10,009 nt of DNA from Larix sibirica (taxonomy: Eukaryota > Streptophyta > Pinopsida > Pinales > Pinaceae): assembly GCA_004151065.3 (NCBI GenBank), contig NWUY0303868064.1:1-10009 (forward strand), given 5' to 3'. Under the pieces are notes generated by a model. That model was not told the DNA's origin, did no database searches, and saw only the letters and a list, made by a program, of their open reading frames with translations. The translations under genes were made by a program, and so were the position numbers. The stretch's first letter is position 1; every line of letters starts with the position of its first letter. This document shows, in pieces, positions 1-8,506 of the stretch.

Positions 1-180
1 TTTGTTTCCTGCAAGTTTTATACATCATGACAAAACATTGATATAATAAATAGAAAGGTTTCTTGTTATTCCATTAATTATAAAATGAACGAAGTAAAAC
101 AACATAGTTACTTACAGATTGCACAATTAAATTTTGATATTGTAGCATATACTCACAACCCATATTTAACCCAATGTTAA

Positions 181-366
181 TCAATGGTCTAGATGGCTCT
201 TTGATATATCCCAAATCAGCACTTCTTCGACCGTGACAACACTACAACTGTTGATCACACAAAAGGATACTATGGATGGAAGAGCCTTGATTTGGTATTT
301 GATGATTTGGCCTTGATCATTCACTGATTCTCCAGCACAAATGATTTTGCAACCCAGTGTTATCAA
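181..366 (-). other. Small coding-looking fragment, unidentified
   Basis: A 61-codon open frame, extendable upstream to about 405 without a stop, reads CKIICAGESVNDQGQII, then ALPSIVSFCVINSC and VVTVEEVLIWDIS. The residue mix is less AT-driven than the surrounding DNA, hinting at an old exon or gene fragment. It lacks a clear start (the first codon is not ATG) and I recognise no family. Consensus splice signals were not convincing. It could equally be chance. Confidence 0.2.
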
Positions 367-1829
367 AAAAATGCTATTGATGGTCGGGAAACCTATGTGT
401 TACATGTGGGTTGTTTGTGTATCACCATTGTTTTCAATAAAAAGTTGTAAACGCATGTTGCTTTAGCCTGAAGAGCGATTTAAATGCAAGTTTCCTCTTT
501 ATGACCAATGTTTTTCCCCAAATTTTCCAAAAAATAAAATAAAATTCGAAATTGGGGCATTTGGAGTGGTTTTGGTAACAACCACACCGGTTGCAACCTC
601 TTCTCATTCGAGCCTATCTATGCAAACTTAGTATAAAAACATGGAAGTAAGGCCATGAGGGAGACCTTTTTCCTAACAAGTAATGTTATGTTGGAGGAAT
701 AGTGTTGTCTTCATCCCCCATTACTCCATGCAAATGTTTTCATATCCCTGGTAGACTTGGAGATTGATTGGGTGTGTTGGAGAAGAGAAATCGAGATTTG
801 GTGAGGTTCCATAACACTTATAAGGTAACATTGTACTTATTGTTGTTATCAATAAAAGAGTCGACATCTTTCCCTTCCCAATTACAAAGTTTAAGGTATG
901 ATTGATGAGATTATTGATGTTTTATGTTGAAGGTAAATGCATAGATTCATATTCTTGTTTCCTTATCAATTATTCAATTATTTTGTTATAGTCAAAAGCT
1001 TTTGAGGAATGTATTATTTTGGTTTTGTGGATCATTTTTTAAGGTTTGAAGCAGAGCTAAGGAGCAATGAAGGCTAGGATCAAACTCCATAAATAAGGTA
1101 CATGGTCTTTCTATCTTTCAAACCCTAGTTTAGCTTTGTTTGGATATAAACCCTTATTAGTTATCTGTAAATCCTTAGATGTCTTTCTTAGCAGACTTAG
1201 TATGTTGGTGACCTCAACTCTAGTCATAGGATAATTTCCACCCAACACTCTTCTTTGTATGTTAGGACCTATTAGAAGACATCCAAGGATTAGTGTAAAT
1301 TAATTAAAATATAAATCTCACAAGAAATATGAAATCTTAAGGAAAAACACAAGTTATCCTAAAAAACTTTGCAATCAACCATTTTCTTCCTTATTGTCAT
1401 GCCTTATGTGTTGAATGGATTCCATTTTATTTTCTTTTATGCAATAAAACAAATGAAAATTAGTATTTCGTACAATAATCAAACTAAATGTACATAAAAG
1501 AAAAAATCAATGATTAATACATTTGGTGCATGTTGTTGTTGAGATGGCTCCTACTATGATGCAATTATGTTAATTTCTTTGACCGTCTCCTTGTACATTT
1601 TTTTGGACATCCCTACCAGCATGTTTCAGATATCACCTCATTCATCCTTAGGCATTCATTTTGAAAAAATGAAAAGTTCCAAAAAATTTATATTGATATG
1701 AAAGTAAATATAGTCAAAATATTATTTTGTAATTTTTGGTAATAGTATATACATATTATAGAAAAACATGTTTAGGAATAACACTTTTTAAATGACTTAT
1801 TTTTTAATCAATGTTTTTTATATTGCAAG
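367..1829. other. AT-rich DNA without recognisable genes
   Basis: No open frame of note, RNA gene or protein homology is visible on either strand. The part around 541-905 has LTR-like texture: GGTAACAACCACACCGGTTG at 584-603, a TATAAAAA at about 632, and AATAAAAG at about 851. However, no ends, primer site or second copy can be defined. It may be the worn remnant of another retroelement. Confidence 0.3.
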
Positions 1830-1892
1830 TATGGTTGGTATCATTGATCATTGCTTTGGAAACGCTTTCTATGGTTGGTATCATTGATCATT
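1830..1892. repeat. 23-bp direct repeat at 40-bp spacing
   Basis: TATGGTTGGTATCATTGATC plus ATT occurs at 1830-1852 and again, identical, at 1870-1892. The 17 bases between are unique. It looks like a recent short duplication in AT-rich DNA and is not linked to any recognised element. Confidence 0.9.
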
Positions 1893-1957
1893 TTCAATCG
1901 ATTTATTTTTGTATTATAAGTGGAAACTATGTCTATATGTTCTTTCCACTCTATCCC

Positions 1958-2491
1958 TCATAATTGTATAAAGTTTTCACCCCTTTCATTAATTTCTGGC
2001 ACCACTCCAAATGAATTGAGGACCAATTTATCATCATTTATATCCTTCAAATTTGTTATCTTCTTAGCACGGCATTCTCTTCCCTCATTGTTGGTCCTTG
2101 CACAACCTTCAATAAATGTGAAATAGAGCATTTGAAAAAATTTAGTGACTATTCTTAATAAGTACATTGTTATTGAAAATTCAAAGATAAACTTCATTTT
2201 GATTACCTTTAATTCACTTAATCCATTTCTTTCCCACATTTTTATCAAGGTTTTTTTTTTATCTTTTGCACTCAAATTGCAAACAATATTGTCAAGTTTA
2301 TTCAATATTTTGATCGTCGTGTCACACATTAACCAACACACATCAGTTAAAATTTCAGCTAATTCAAATATATTAATTTTATTTGAAAATTTCAAAGAAG
2401 ATTCCTTGTTTTCAACTCTGCACCACCATTGCAAAATGGTTAGTGATGACTTGAACTTGTGGCTTTTGCAATCATGTAAAGAAAAAACCAC
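1958..2491 (-). CDS. Unidentified 177-codon open frame
   Basis: This is the longest open frame in the window. A stop lies two codons before its GTG start, so no clear ATG-led gene is defined. The product would be rich in lysine, glutamate and hydrophobic residues. It has mostly helical-looking stretches such as FELAEILTDVCWLMC and KLDNIVCNLSAKDKKK, and one hydrophobic segment (FSITMYLLRIV). I recognise no family; it does not match integrase, RNase H or envelope-like proteins of gypsy elements. The plus strand has overlapping open frames at 1920-2126 and 2145-2501, so one of the two strands may be a shadow. In DNA this AT-rich an open frame of this length is unusual. It may be an exon or a gene fragment, and transcription is unproven. 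Confidence 0.3.
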   Translation of the reverse strand: MVFSLHDCKSHKFKSSLTILQWWCRVENKESSLKFSNKINIFELAEILTDVCWLMCDTTIKILNKLDNIVCNLSAKDKKKTLIKMWERNGLSELKVIKMKFIFEFSITMYLLRIVTKFFQMLYFTFIEGCARTNNEGRECRAKKITNLKDINDDKLVLNSFGVVPEINERGENFIQL

Positions 2492-2552
2492 GTTACCCTA
2501 ATATTAAGAGTCACTAAGTAGTCCTTTTTCCTTGGCATCACACCTCATCTAT

Positions 2553-2723
2553 TGTTGATCAAAATTAATCAAAGTCTTTCCAATACTTCACTTATTCCGG
2601 GAGTGAGACCATGGCTTTGGTATGATGGATAATATAGAAGGAGGGGTCCCCCTTTTCTTCACGGAAGTTGAGATACCTAAGATTCCATGAAGAAAATTGG
2701 GAAGGGTGGTTGCAAGTGCAACA
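2553..2723. mobile_element. Small TG...CA element, possible solo LTR (171 bp)
   Basis: The segment begins TGTTG and ends CAACA, a perfect 5-bp inverted repeat, and is flanked on both sides by CTAT (2549-2552 and 2724-2727). It sits exactly where RT homology of the large element stops. These are the traits of a very short LTR left by a miniature (TRIM-like) retrotransposon. Most plant LTR elements duplicate 5 bp, and only 4 match here, so chance cannot be excluded. On the minus strand it contains a TATATTAT string and GAATAA. It has no coding capacity. Confidence 0.4.
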
Positions 2724-2732
2724 CTATTGAAA

Positions 2733-3704
2733 TCAATTCCTGGCTCCCTCAGTCCATTTGATTTCATTTCCCTTTTTTAACATGTTGGTAATTTCTTTCA
2801 GTTTCTTAGCAAAGTTCGGTATAAATCTTCTTAAAAAATTATTCTTCCTAATGAAATATTCAACTTCTTGTTTATGTATGGGAAACTTAATAACTTGTAT
2901 AACTTCTATTGTCCGAGGATCAATTCTAACTCCTTTCGAAACAATATGGCCCAATTATAATTTTCACTCAGTCATAGCAAAAATGATGTTTTGGAATTCA
3001 ATGATATTACATACCTTTGTCATTTCTTAAGATTTCAATGTAGATGCACTAGATTCTCCTCAACAGAATTCAAATAAATTGTCATGTCAACAAGGTAGAT
3101 AGCAATGAATCTATATTTCTCATTCACAAAAGCAATATTCATTTCTCTTTGAAATGTAGCACCAGCGTTCATAATACTAAAGGGCATTTTGAGATACACA
3201 TATGCTCCCCATAGTTTTGTGAATGTTGTCTTGTGCCTATCATCTTGATGAACAACCACCTTATTGTAACCTAAGCAGCCATGCATCATAGAGATCATAT
3301 GTGCTCCTAATACCCTTTGTAAGATGTGTTCCATTTTAGGCATTGGATAATTATCTTTTAAAGATACCTTGTATAAATTCTTGAAATCAACACAACCGAA
3401 TTTCTCTGTTCATTTTCCTAATAAGGAAAAAATTCACCACCCATTCAGAGTATCTTAAAGGAATTATAATTTTTGCATCTAATAGTTTATGGATTTGTTT
3501 TTCAATCACTGGAATAAGCATCAGGTTCACATATCTAAACTTTTGTTGAAATGGATTCACATATTTTTTGAGAGGATTGCAATGGTCGATGGTGGATATG
3601 TCATAAATCTTCAAGTCCTAGTAAATCCAAGAAAATACATCAATAAATCTTTTAAATAAATTTGCATACCTTTGTTCTTGCTCGATAGATAATGCCTTTG
3701 AAAG
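2733..3704 (-). pseudogene. Reverse transcriptase, inactivated
   Basis: This would copy the element's RNA into DNA. The frame opens with LSKALSIEQEQRYANLFKRF, has a TAG at 3620-3618, then continues DLKIYD, FQQKFRYVN, KLLDAKIIIPLRYSEWV and NREIRLC (stop near 3387). The palm follows in 3343-3035: MPKMEHILQRVLGA, KMPFSIMNAGATFQRE and IYLVDMTIY. The thumb is in 2954-2733: GHIVSKGVRIDP and NFLRRFIPNFAKKL, ending EIKWTEGARN. Histidine replaces the motif A aspartate (codon 3283-3281), and the YxDD box reads YLVD with the first aspartate lost (codon 3091-3089). Stops and frameshifts separate the three blocks. The family assignment is secure. The downstream connection and RNase H are missing. Confidence 0.9.
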
Positions 3705-3705
3705 C

Positions 3706-4003
3706 TTAGTCATTTGGAATTGCAATATTCACTTCCTCGATATCTCCTTCTCTAGGTTGTAACATAGGTTTTGTAGAAGTATCGTTTTGGTCAAATTGTT
3801 TTTCAGGAGGGATTATCCTCTTGGGATGTAAATATTTTCCAATTGAACTATTTTGTGATTTCCAATGAAATTTGTCTAAGCTATCATCTTTTCCTTATTA
3901 GCATCTTTATAATCCTCCTCACCTCTTGATTGCTCATCAATGTCAATTTGGTTGGCTCGGAATTCATTTATCCCTTCTATAAATATTTGAATTTGGTAGT
4001 TGT
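3706..4003 (-). pseudogene. Linker between extra RNase H and RT
   Basis: One frame starting at 3995 reads QIQIFIEGINEFRANQIDID, then an acidic stretch and KEKMIA before a TAG at 3878-3876. A second frame from 3840 reads GKYLHPKRIIPPEKQFDQND and MLQPREGDIEEVNIAIPND before a TAA at 3708-3706. Together they look like the tether that joins RNase H to the RT in this lineage, broken by two frameshifts. No catalytic motif is expected here. The assignment rests on continuity between two recognised domains and on recollection of similar plant polyproteins. Confidence 0.55.
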
Positions 4004-4020
4004 CTTAAAAATTACTAGTA

Positions 4021-4484
4021 CTTAACATTATCATTTATTGATGGTATGTACAATACTTTTGTGGCATATATCAGTTGTGTTACGTTAGGAGGTTTTAAAT
4101 TACTCACATATCTTTCTAGAGAATTCTCGAGTCAATTTCCTTCTCTTTGGATTAAAGTAATATTGATTTCCAAGAAACAAATATAAAAAAGGTCCAATAA
4201 CTTATTCCTATAAGCCCACAATCGAGGGTGTTTTGTTTGACATTTATTGAAGATCTAGTTTACCAATAATTTTGAATCTTTGAAAATGCCTCGTATTTTG
4301 CAACATTATTGGTAGCTTGAAATTCCATTTTATATGCTAAAGGAATTTTCTCACTAGTTGAAGAAATAAAAAATACACCAGCACCTAAACCATGTTTCGA
4401 ACATGCCCCATTGAAGTACATTTTCCATATCCCTTCTCTTGAGTGTTCAATACCTGATTCCTGAGGTATCGGTTCTTCAACCAT
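4021..4484 (-). pseudogene. Extra RNase H domain placed between protease and RT
   Basis: The open frame 4484-4260 reads IWKMYFNGACSKHGLGAG, then FQATNNVAKYEAF. This is the RNase H fold as seen in the additional (archaeal-type) RNase H of plant Tat-related gypsy elements. In other frames the C-terminal half is readable: PRLWAYRNKLLDLF, NITLIQREGN-stop-LENSLERY and LYIPSINDNVKY, ending about 4021. Upstream of 4484 the frame extends past a stop into NNPNNYLVYVVDDMGCGV, tying it to the protease. Asparagine replaces the first catalytic aspartate (residue 25, codon 4412-4410), lysine replaces the catalytic glutamate (residue 63, codon 4298-4296), and the C-terminal catalytic region has a stop. The enzyme is dead. 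Confidence 0.75.
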
Positions 4485-4639
4485 TGGAAACTATCCCTCT
4501 TCATCAATAATAGTAAGAACACCACAACCCATGTCATCTACTACATAAACTAGATAATTATTTGGGTTGTTGGAATCGCTAAGAGTATAGGTGAACATTG
4601 TCTCTCAATAAAGTCTTCTCATCTATTCTTCGAAGACTA

Positions 4640-5080
4640 GGATAGTGGCATATGTCAAATCCAGTTGAATTATTCCACCTAATTTCGCTCCCGAGAACAA
4701 CATAGGAGAACTCCATAATTTAGTGGAACATTAGCAACCACTACGCTCATCATAATGCTTTTTTAGGGAGTTTGTGCTAAATTTATGACCAAATACTTGA
4801 TCATCCCAATGCACTTCACCTTCCTCAATTCGAAAGAATATAAATCTTTGTAGGGTCTTGTTATCTCAAGGTTCAATTTTTCCAAGATAATATTTGGCAT
4901 GAGATTATGAGAAGCTCCTGAATCCAACATATAATTATGAAGAAGTTGGTCCTCCAGTATACAGTTGGTATAAAATGGAGGAATGGTTTTTTTGTCTTCC
5001 ATATGTGGACCTACAAATTGCCATGGGTTGTCATCTTGAAAATGAATAGAATATGAACTTATTATAGGATTAGTCCCCAT
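4640..5080 (-). pseudogene. Retropepsin-like aspartic protease
   Basis: This would cleave the Gag-Pol polyprotein. The open frame 5080-4763 carries MLDSGASHNLMP, with the catalytic DSGAS at residues 53-57 (aspartate codon 4924-4922) followed by a predicted strand-rich region to LVINLAQTP. Past 4763 the homology continues in shifted frames (SVVVANVPLNYGVLL, about 4755-4710) with a run of stops, to about 4640. The active-site loop is intact, unlike those of the RNase H and RT. Upstream, a frameshift between about 5100 and 5080 separates it from the linker. The apparent ATG at 5080 is an internal codon of a polyprotein and not a real start. Confidence 0.8.
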
Positions 5081-5087
5081 GAAACTC

Positions 5088-5755
5088 CTAAATTCCCCTT
5101 GGTACGTTGGTACCTATTTTATTTTTGTCAAGGGAATAAGTATCTTTATTTTTTTTCAGTTCACTCACTAAATTGAGTCGATGAATTATGAGAAGGAGTT
5201 CAACCACTTTTGATGCTTCTTTGGCTTCATAAGAGACGCCCTTCACAATAGACACATGTTGCTTATCTTGATGTATTTGGGGTACAAGAGCATTTTTCAT
5301 TGTGTTTGTCACCAAACATTTATCTCTACCTTTCATATCAAAATTACCCGTAGTCTGTTTCTCGACATTTTCTCTTGGCCTTAAATCATATTTACGGTGT
5401 AGCTTGGCTTGTATCTCATCTACAAATAGTTTATACTGAGCTAACATTAGGTCCTATGATTTCTCATCAGAGGCTGTCGAAAGGCGATTATAAAGGCCCA
5501 AAGACTCTTCATAATCTACTTGAGTGACATGAACATAATCATACTCTTCTTCCAACCAATTATCCATATCTCCTAAATCTTTGTCATCATTTGTAGCATA
5601 TTATTCCATGAGATTGTTGTTATTTCCCCTCAAAGGGGGTTGGATAGGATTATCCTATACTCTTCTTTCTCTAGCGAGTATTTGAGGATTAAAAGGTCTT
5701 CTAACTAATTGGAGTTACGAGAGGGAAGTTTTGACCTCTAATTCCCATATTTTGA
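5088..5755 (-). pseudogene. Gag C-terminus and Gag-Pol linker, broken
   Basis: After the insertion the minus strand continues with QNMGIRGQNFPLVTPI. It shifts frame near 5710 and then reads RRPFNPQILARERR, DNPIQPPLRGNNNN and the acidic segment GDMDNWLEEEYDYVHVTQ. The frame then runs on to LFVDEIQAKLHRKYDLRPRE and a lysine-rich tail ending at 5088. In-frame stops lie at 5657-5655, 5603-5601 and 5456-5454, so only the last 119 codons are open. This is the region between the Gag core and protease in this kind of element, and the YDLRPRE stretch is typical. I see no zinc knuckle (CCHC), usual in many Gag proteins; it is either naturally absent in this lineage or lost. Confidence 0.7.
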
Positions 5756-5769
5756 GGAGTTTAAACGTT
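5756..5769. repeat. Target-site duplication, linker-proximal copy
   Basis: The minus strand AACGTTTAAACTCC matches the copy at 7272-7285 at 12 of 14 positions, both differences being C-to-T changes relative to each other. In the Gag frame it encodes NV-stop-TP, a CAA codon having become TAA. Gag-like sequence resumes directly after it. Confidence 0.75.
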
Positions 5770-6866
5770 ATTATTATTTTTAACCATAATGGATAATTAT
5801 TATAAAAAAGTGGCTCTACCATGCATCAAAATTATATCAAAGGTTTCCAAAGGTCTACTCTGAAGCTAGTCTAGACCATCTGAAAGTTCTAAGGACTGAT
5901 AAGAGTCAGATACAAAATTTGTTTCTTCCTTAGGAAAACTAACAAAATTGAAAGACACCCTATTACTATGATTCCTAAGCAAAACTCCAAACTATGGAAC
6001 CTTGACAAAAAAAATCCTATATGTTCGGAATAAAACTTGTAACAGTAGGAGAAACAAACTACAAATTACCATATAAGAAAAAATGGAGAAAGAGCCTTCT
6101 CCTAATACCATGCTTGGGAGCGTCGGGTCTTGCTTGTTAATTGGCTAAGTTCCCTAGTTCTTATTCAGTTGCTGCTCGAGAAGGAAAATTCGTCATTCAA
6201 ACTTTTGAATTTTCTTGTCATGGGTCGATATCATCTTGGCCACCTCGTTTTCTTGTGTCTAATGCTCCCTCCTCTCCTACACTACTTCCCACTCCAATTT
6301 CCTCGCCCATTCCTCTAAAACTCATTCATTGGTTCACAACCTCTGCTTCAGGGTGCTCATTTTGTGTCTTAGGATTCTAACCTCCATCGTAAGTCTATTC
6401 ATCCCATGTTTTAGATAACAATCTGAACTTATTGCACTATATGCTATCGACAAATCTTCTTGTCATCCACAACATTTTTCACGTCATTGGTTCACCTGCC
6501 GCGGATTACTTCAGTAATGCATGATGCTCATAAAAATTTCCCTACAGAAATGACATGGATATTGGAATGAATAGCTTTCATATAATGCCCCGGCCAACTC
6601 CTTATGATCATTACCATTTTGCATGTCACTAAATTATCCTTGCTTGAAGGATACATTTACTCCCATCTGTGCTAAATATCCTACATAACGTGGATTTTAC
6701 TGCTCCCTACCCTTTTCCAATGGCCTCGTAACTTGTTGATTTTGAGGGGTCATAATTAACCCATGCTTTCGACTAATGTCTGGATGAAGGAACATGATTA
6801 ATTCCTCGTTTTACCTTGGAAATTCTAAAAGCCTCCACCTCCACCCTTGGATGTGGCATATAAGAC
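5770..6866 (-). other. Remainder of nested insertion, no recognisable gene
   Basis: This stretch follows the RNase H fragment and may be the 3' untranslated region of the inserted element. It is purine-rich on the minus strand around 6226-6360, where a frame reading GMGEEIGVGSSVGEEGALD is open for a short way before repeated stops. The plus strand has open frames of 62 and 79 codons at 6130-6380 that overlap it. None resembles a family I know. The segment ends in an A-rich AATAATAATAA tail at about 5770-5782. Confidence 0.4.
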
Positions 6867-7271
6867 TTAGGGAGTGGATGAGAAGGTTGGGTTTCCATCA
6901 TTAATCCTTATCCCACCTGGGAACAGATTGACCACCTTGTTGGCTTAAGCATCAACGGTTTTATTCAAATGTCTTAGCACATGGAAGAGTTAAAACCTAT
7001 GAAGCAATGAGAGGATACCTTTGATCCTACTTATCAGTCGATTGAGGTGAATATCCTTAGGGTTCGAGTGAAGAAAACATATTTATAATGTTCCAAAAGT
7101 CGCCAAACACCCATACTACTAAGATCCCATAGTGTTCCATGAGCATTAATCCTTAGAGAGAGCCAGGGATTCAGCTCTATTACTTGGAATCCTGCCTAGT
7201 CCCCATGCATATTACAATATATTTTTTCCCTCTGGATTTATGAGAATCCCTCCCACTCCTACCACCCCGGT
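6867..7271 (-). pseudogene. LINE-type RNase H fragment
   Basis: RNase H would degrade RNA in RNA-DNA hybrids. The minus strand reads TGVVGVGGILINPEGKNIL, then YAWGLGRIPSNRAESLALS, which carries the glutamate of the second catalytic site (about 7167-7181). After a shift it reads ILVVWVFGDFWNII, where GDF stands in place of GDS (7096-7104), then DIHLNRLISRIKGIL and HVLRHLNKTVDA, a stop, then AN (about 6940-6983). The last is the C-terminal HVLR..N..aD..AN motif of plant LINE RNase H. The strand with the first catalytic aspartate is absent because the insertion begins after it. Frame changes and several stops make it non-functional. A different non-LTR or domesticated RNase H source is possible. 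Confidence 0.65.
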
Positions 7272-7285
7272 GGAGTTTGAACATT
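7272..7285. repeat. Target-site duplication, Gag-proximal copy
   Basis: The minus strand AATGTTCAAACTCC is repeated at 5756-5769 with two C/T differences. This copy lies in the Gag reading frame and encodes NVQTP. It marks one edge of the 1.5-kb insertion. The match extends a few more bases (AATAA) on the outer side, so the duplication may be 14-17 bp. Confidence 0.75.
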
Positions 7286-8412
7286 ATTTCCCAACTCAAG
7301 TCTCATAATTTTATTTTTTAAACTTCTAATCAACCTGGTCATCTCCTCTAACCTCGCATCATGACTACGTGAAGAGGATGCATGAGTTGGTGCTTCCTCT
7401 CTTTTTTTTCTTCTTGTCTATTGCTTTAGAGTTTACTTCGATCTTCTTAGATGAAATCAAGTTGCTCGCAACATCCATGACGTCTTTCTACATTTCATCT
7501 AGTGTTACTGAGCTCCTTTCTCTTAAAATCATGGAAAAATCTAGATCATGATAAGTTGCATAAGTAACTTTGGTTGTTGACTGTGATGGTTTGATGTATA
7601 CTGGAATTTTATTGTATAATTTCTTAAACCTTTTGTTGAAATCTAGTACTATCTCACCATCCTTCTTCTTTAGGGATGCAAACTCAGTCAAGTAATATTG
7701 ATGATCCCTTTTCCCCCCAATGGTTGATAAAAGTGTTATCAAAAGCTTCGCATGTTTTGATAGAATTGATAGGTCAACTCCCAAACCACATTCTTGATTC
7801 CCCTTCAAGACTTTGAACGAATATTCTAAGATACACGTCTTCATGTTCAATGGAAAGATTGTCATTACAATCTTGGAAAGTTGAAATGCGATCTTCACCT
7901 AAAACTTCACTTTCATGATTAAACTTGGGGAGCAATTTGAGATAATTTTTTGGCATGTCATGGAGATTAGCATGAAGTCTAAGGGACCCATATCTAGCGG
8001 TGGGCCATGGGTTAGCTGGAGGCAGGTTCGCCATTATATGTTGTAGGATACATTTTTTGGCTTCAGGTGAGATGGGTTTGCTAGACTCAAAGGAAGTAAA
8101 AGACAAAATGGTCCTTGACTTCTAATATTTAGGAAAATAAAACCCAAACTCTATTAATTCAATGAGTGGCTTAGATTTTCTTCCAAGAGAGTTTGTCATA
8201 GTTTTTTTAGGGGTATGAAATTCAAAGATGTTCCCAAAATACTCAATTTCAGGAATATGAATTTCTTCTAACACAAGATTAACTAAAGATGAAGAGTCAG
8301 CTATACATTATTTATTACTTTCAGTAATTAGCTTATTTGGGTCATAATAGAATGGAAAAATGTTGGGATCCAAAACAAGCCAAGTGTGCCTTCTTCCTTC
8401 CAACTTGACATT
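7286..8412 (-). pseudogene. gag: Gag polyprotein, N-terminal and central parts, broken
   Basis: Gag would form the virus-like particle. One frame reads from about 8412 (NVKLEGRR) through LPPANPW to the central Gag motif FVQSLEGESRMWF, with in-frame stops at 8310-8308, 8124-8122 and 7776-7774. An in-frame ATG at 8199 may be the old start or an internal methionine. After the 7776 stop the same frame still reads Gag-like sequence (AFDNTFINHWGEK) up to a G/A run at 7706-7718. One extra base there shifts the reading to the frame with YYLTEFASLKKKDGE, then FNKRFKKLYNKIP and MILRERSSVTLDEM, typical of plant gypsy Gag. A TAG at about 7490 and a shift in an A run near 7410 follow. A helical segment (RLEEMTRLIRSLKNKI) leads to the insertion junction at 7286. 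Family assignment is firm; the exact start is not. Confidence 0.85.
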
Positions 8413-8506
8413 GTTGAGTCACCAATTTTTTTAGAAAATTATTTTCTTAATAGACTTTTTGTGGTTAGATGTTCTATTCTTGTTCATCACCGAGAATCAA
8501 AACTTA

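Larger units (their letters stand above)
5770..7271 (-). mobile_element. Nested insertion, probably a 5'-truncated LINE (about 1.5 kb)
   Basis: This segment interrupts Gag homology and is flanked by 14-bp direct repeats at 7272-7285 and 5756-5769. Its minus-strand 5' end falls inside an RNase H domain just after the position where the first catalytic strand should be. Its 3' end is a short AAAAATAATAATAA tail next to the duplication. A 5' truncation, a simple A-rich 3' tail and a target-site duplication of this length are the hallmarks of target-primed insertion of a LINE, which in plants often ends its ORF2 with RNase H. No LINE reverse transcriptase is present. About 1.1 kb after the RNase H is not recognised. 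Confidence 0.65.

Noticed and set aside
541-905. LTR-like stretch with TATA and AATAAA strings
   Set aside because: No terminal TG...CA pair, primer site, polypurine tract or second copy could be placed.
1120-1128. AAACCCTAG, a plant telo-box-like motif
   Set aside because: A single short motif with no gene downstream; it is not evidence of a promoter.
2758-3030. 90-codon plus-strand open frame
   Set aside because: It is the antisense shadow of the RT thumb region, where minus-strand homology is clear.
6130-6380. Two overlapping plus-strand open frames (62 and 79 codons)
   Set aside because: They lie antisense in the pyrimidine-rich part of the nested insertion, in different frames, with no recognisable motif.
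7369-7551. 60-codon plus-strand open frame
   Set aside because: It is antisense to Gag homology on the minus strand.
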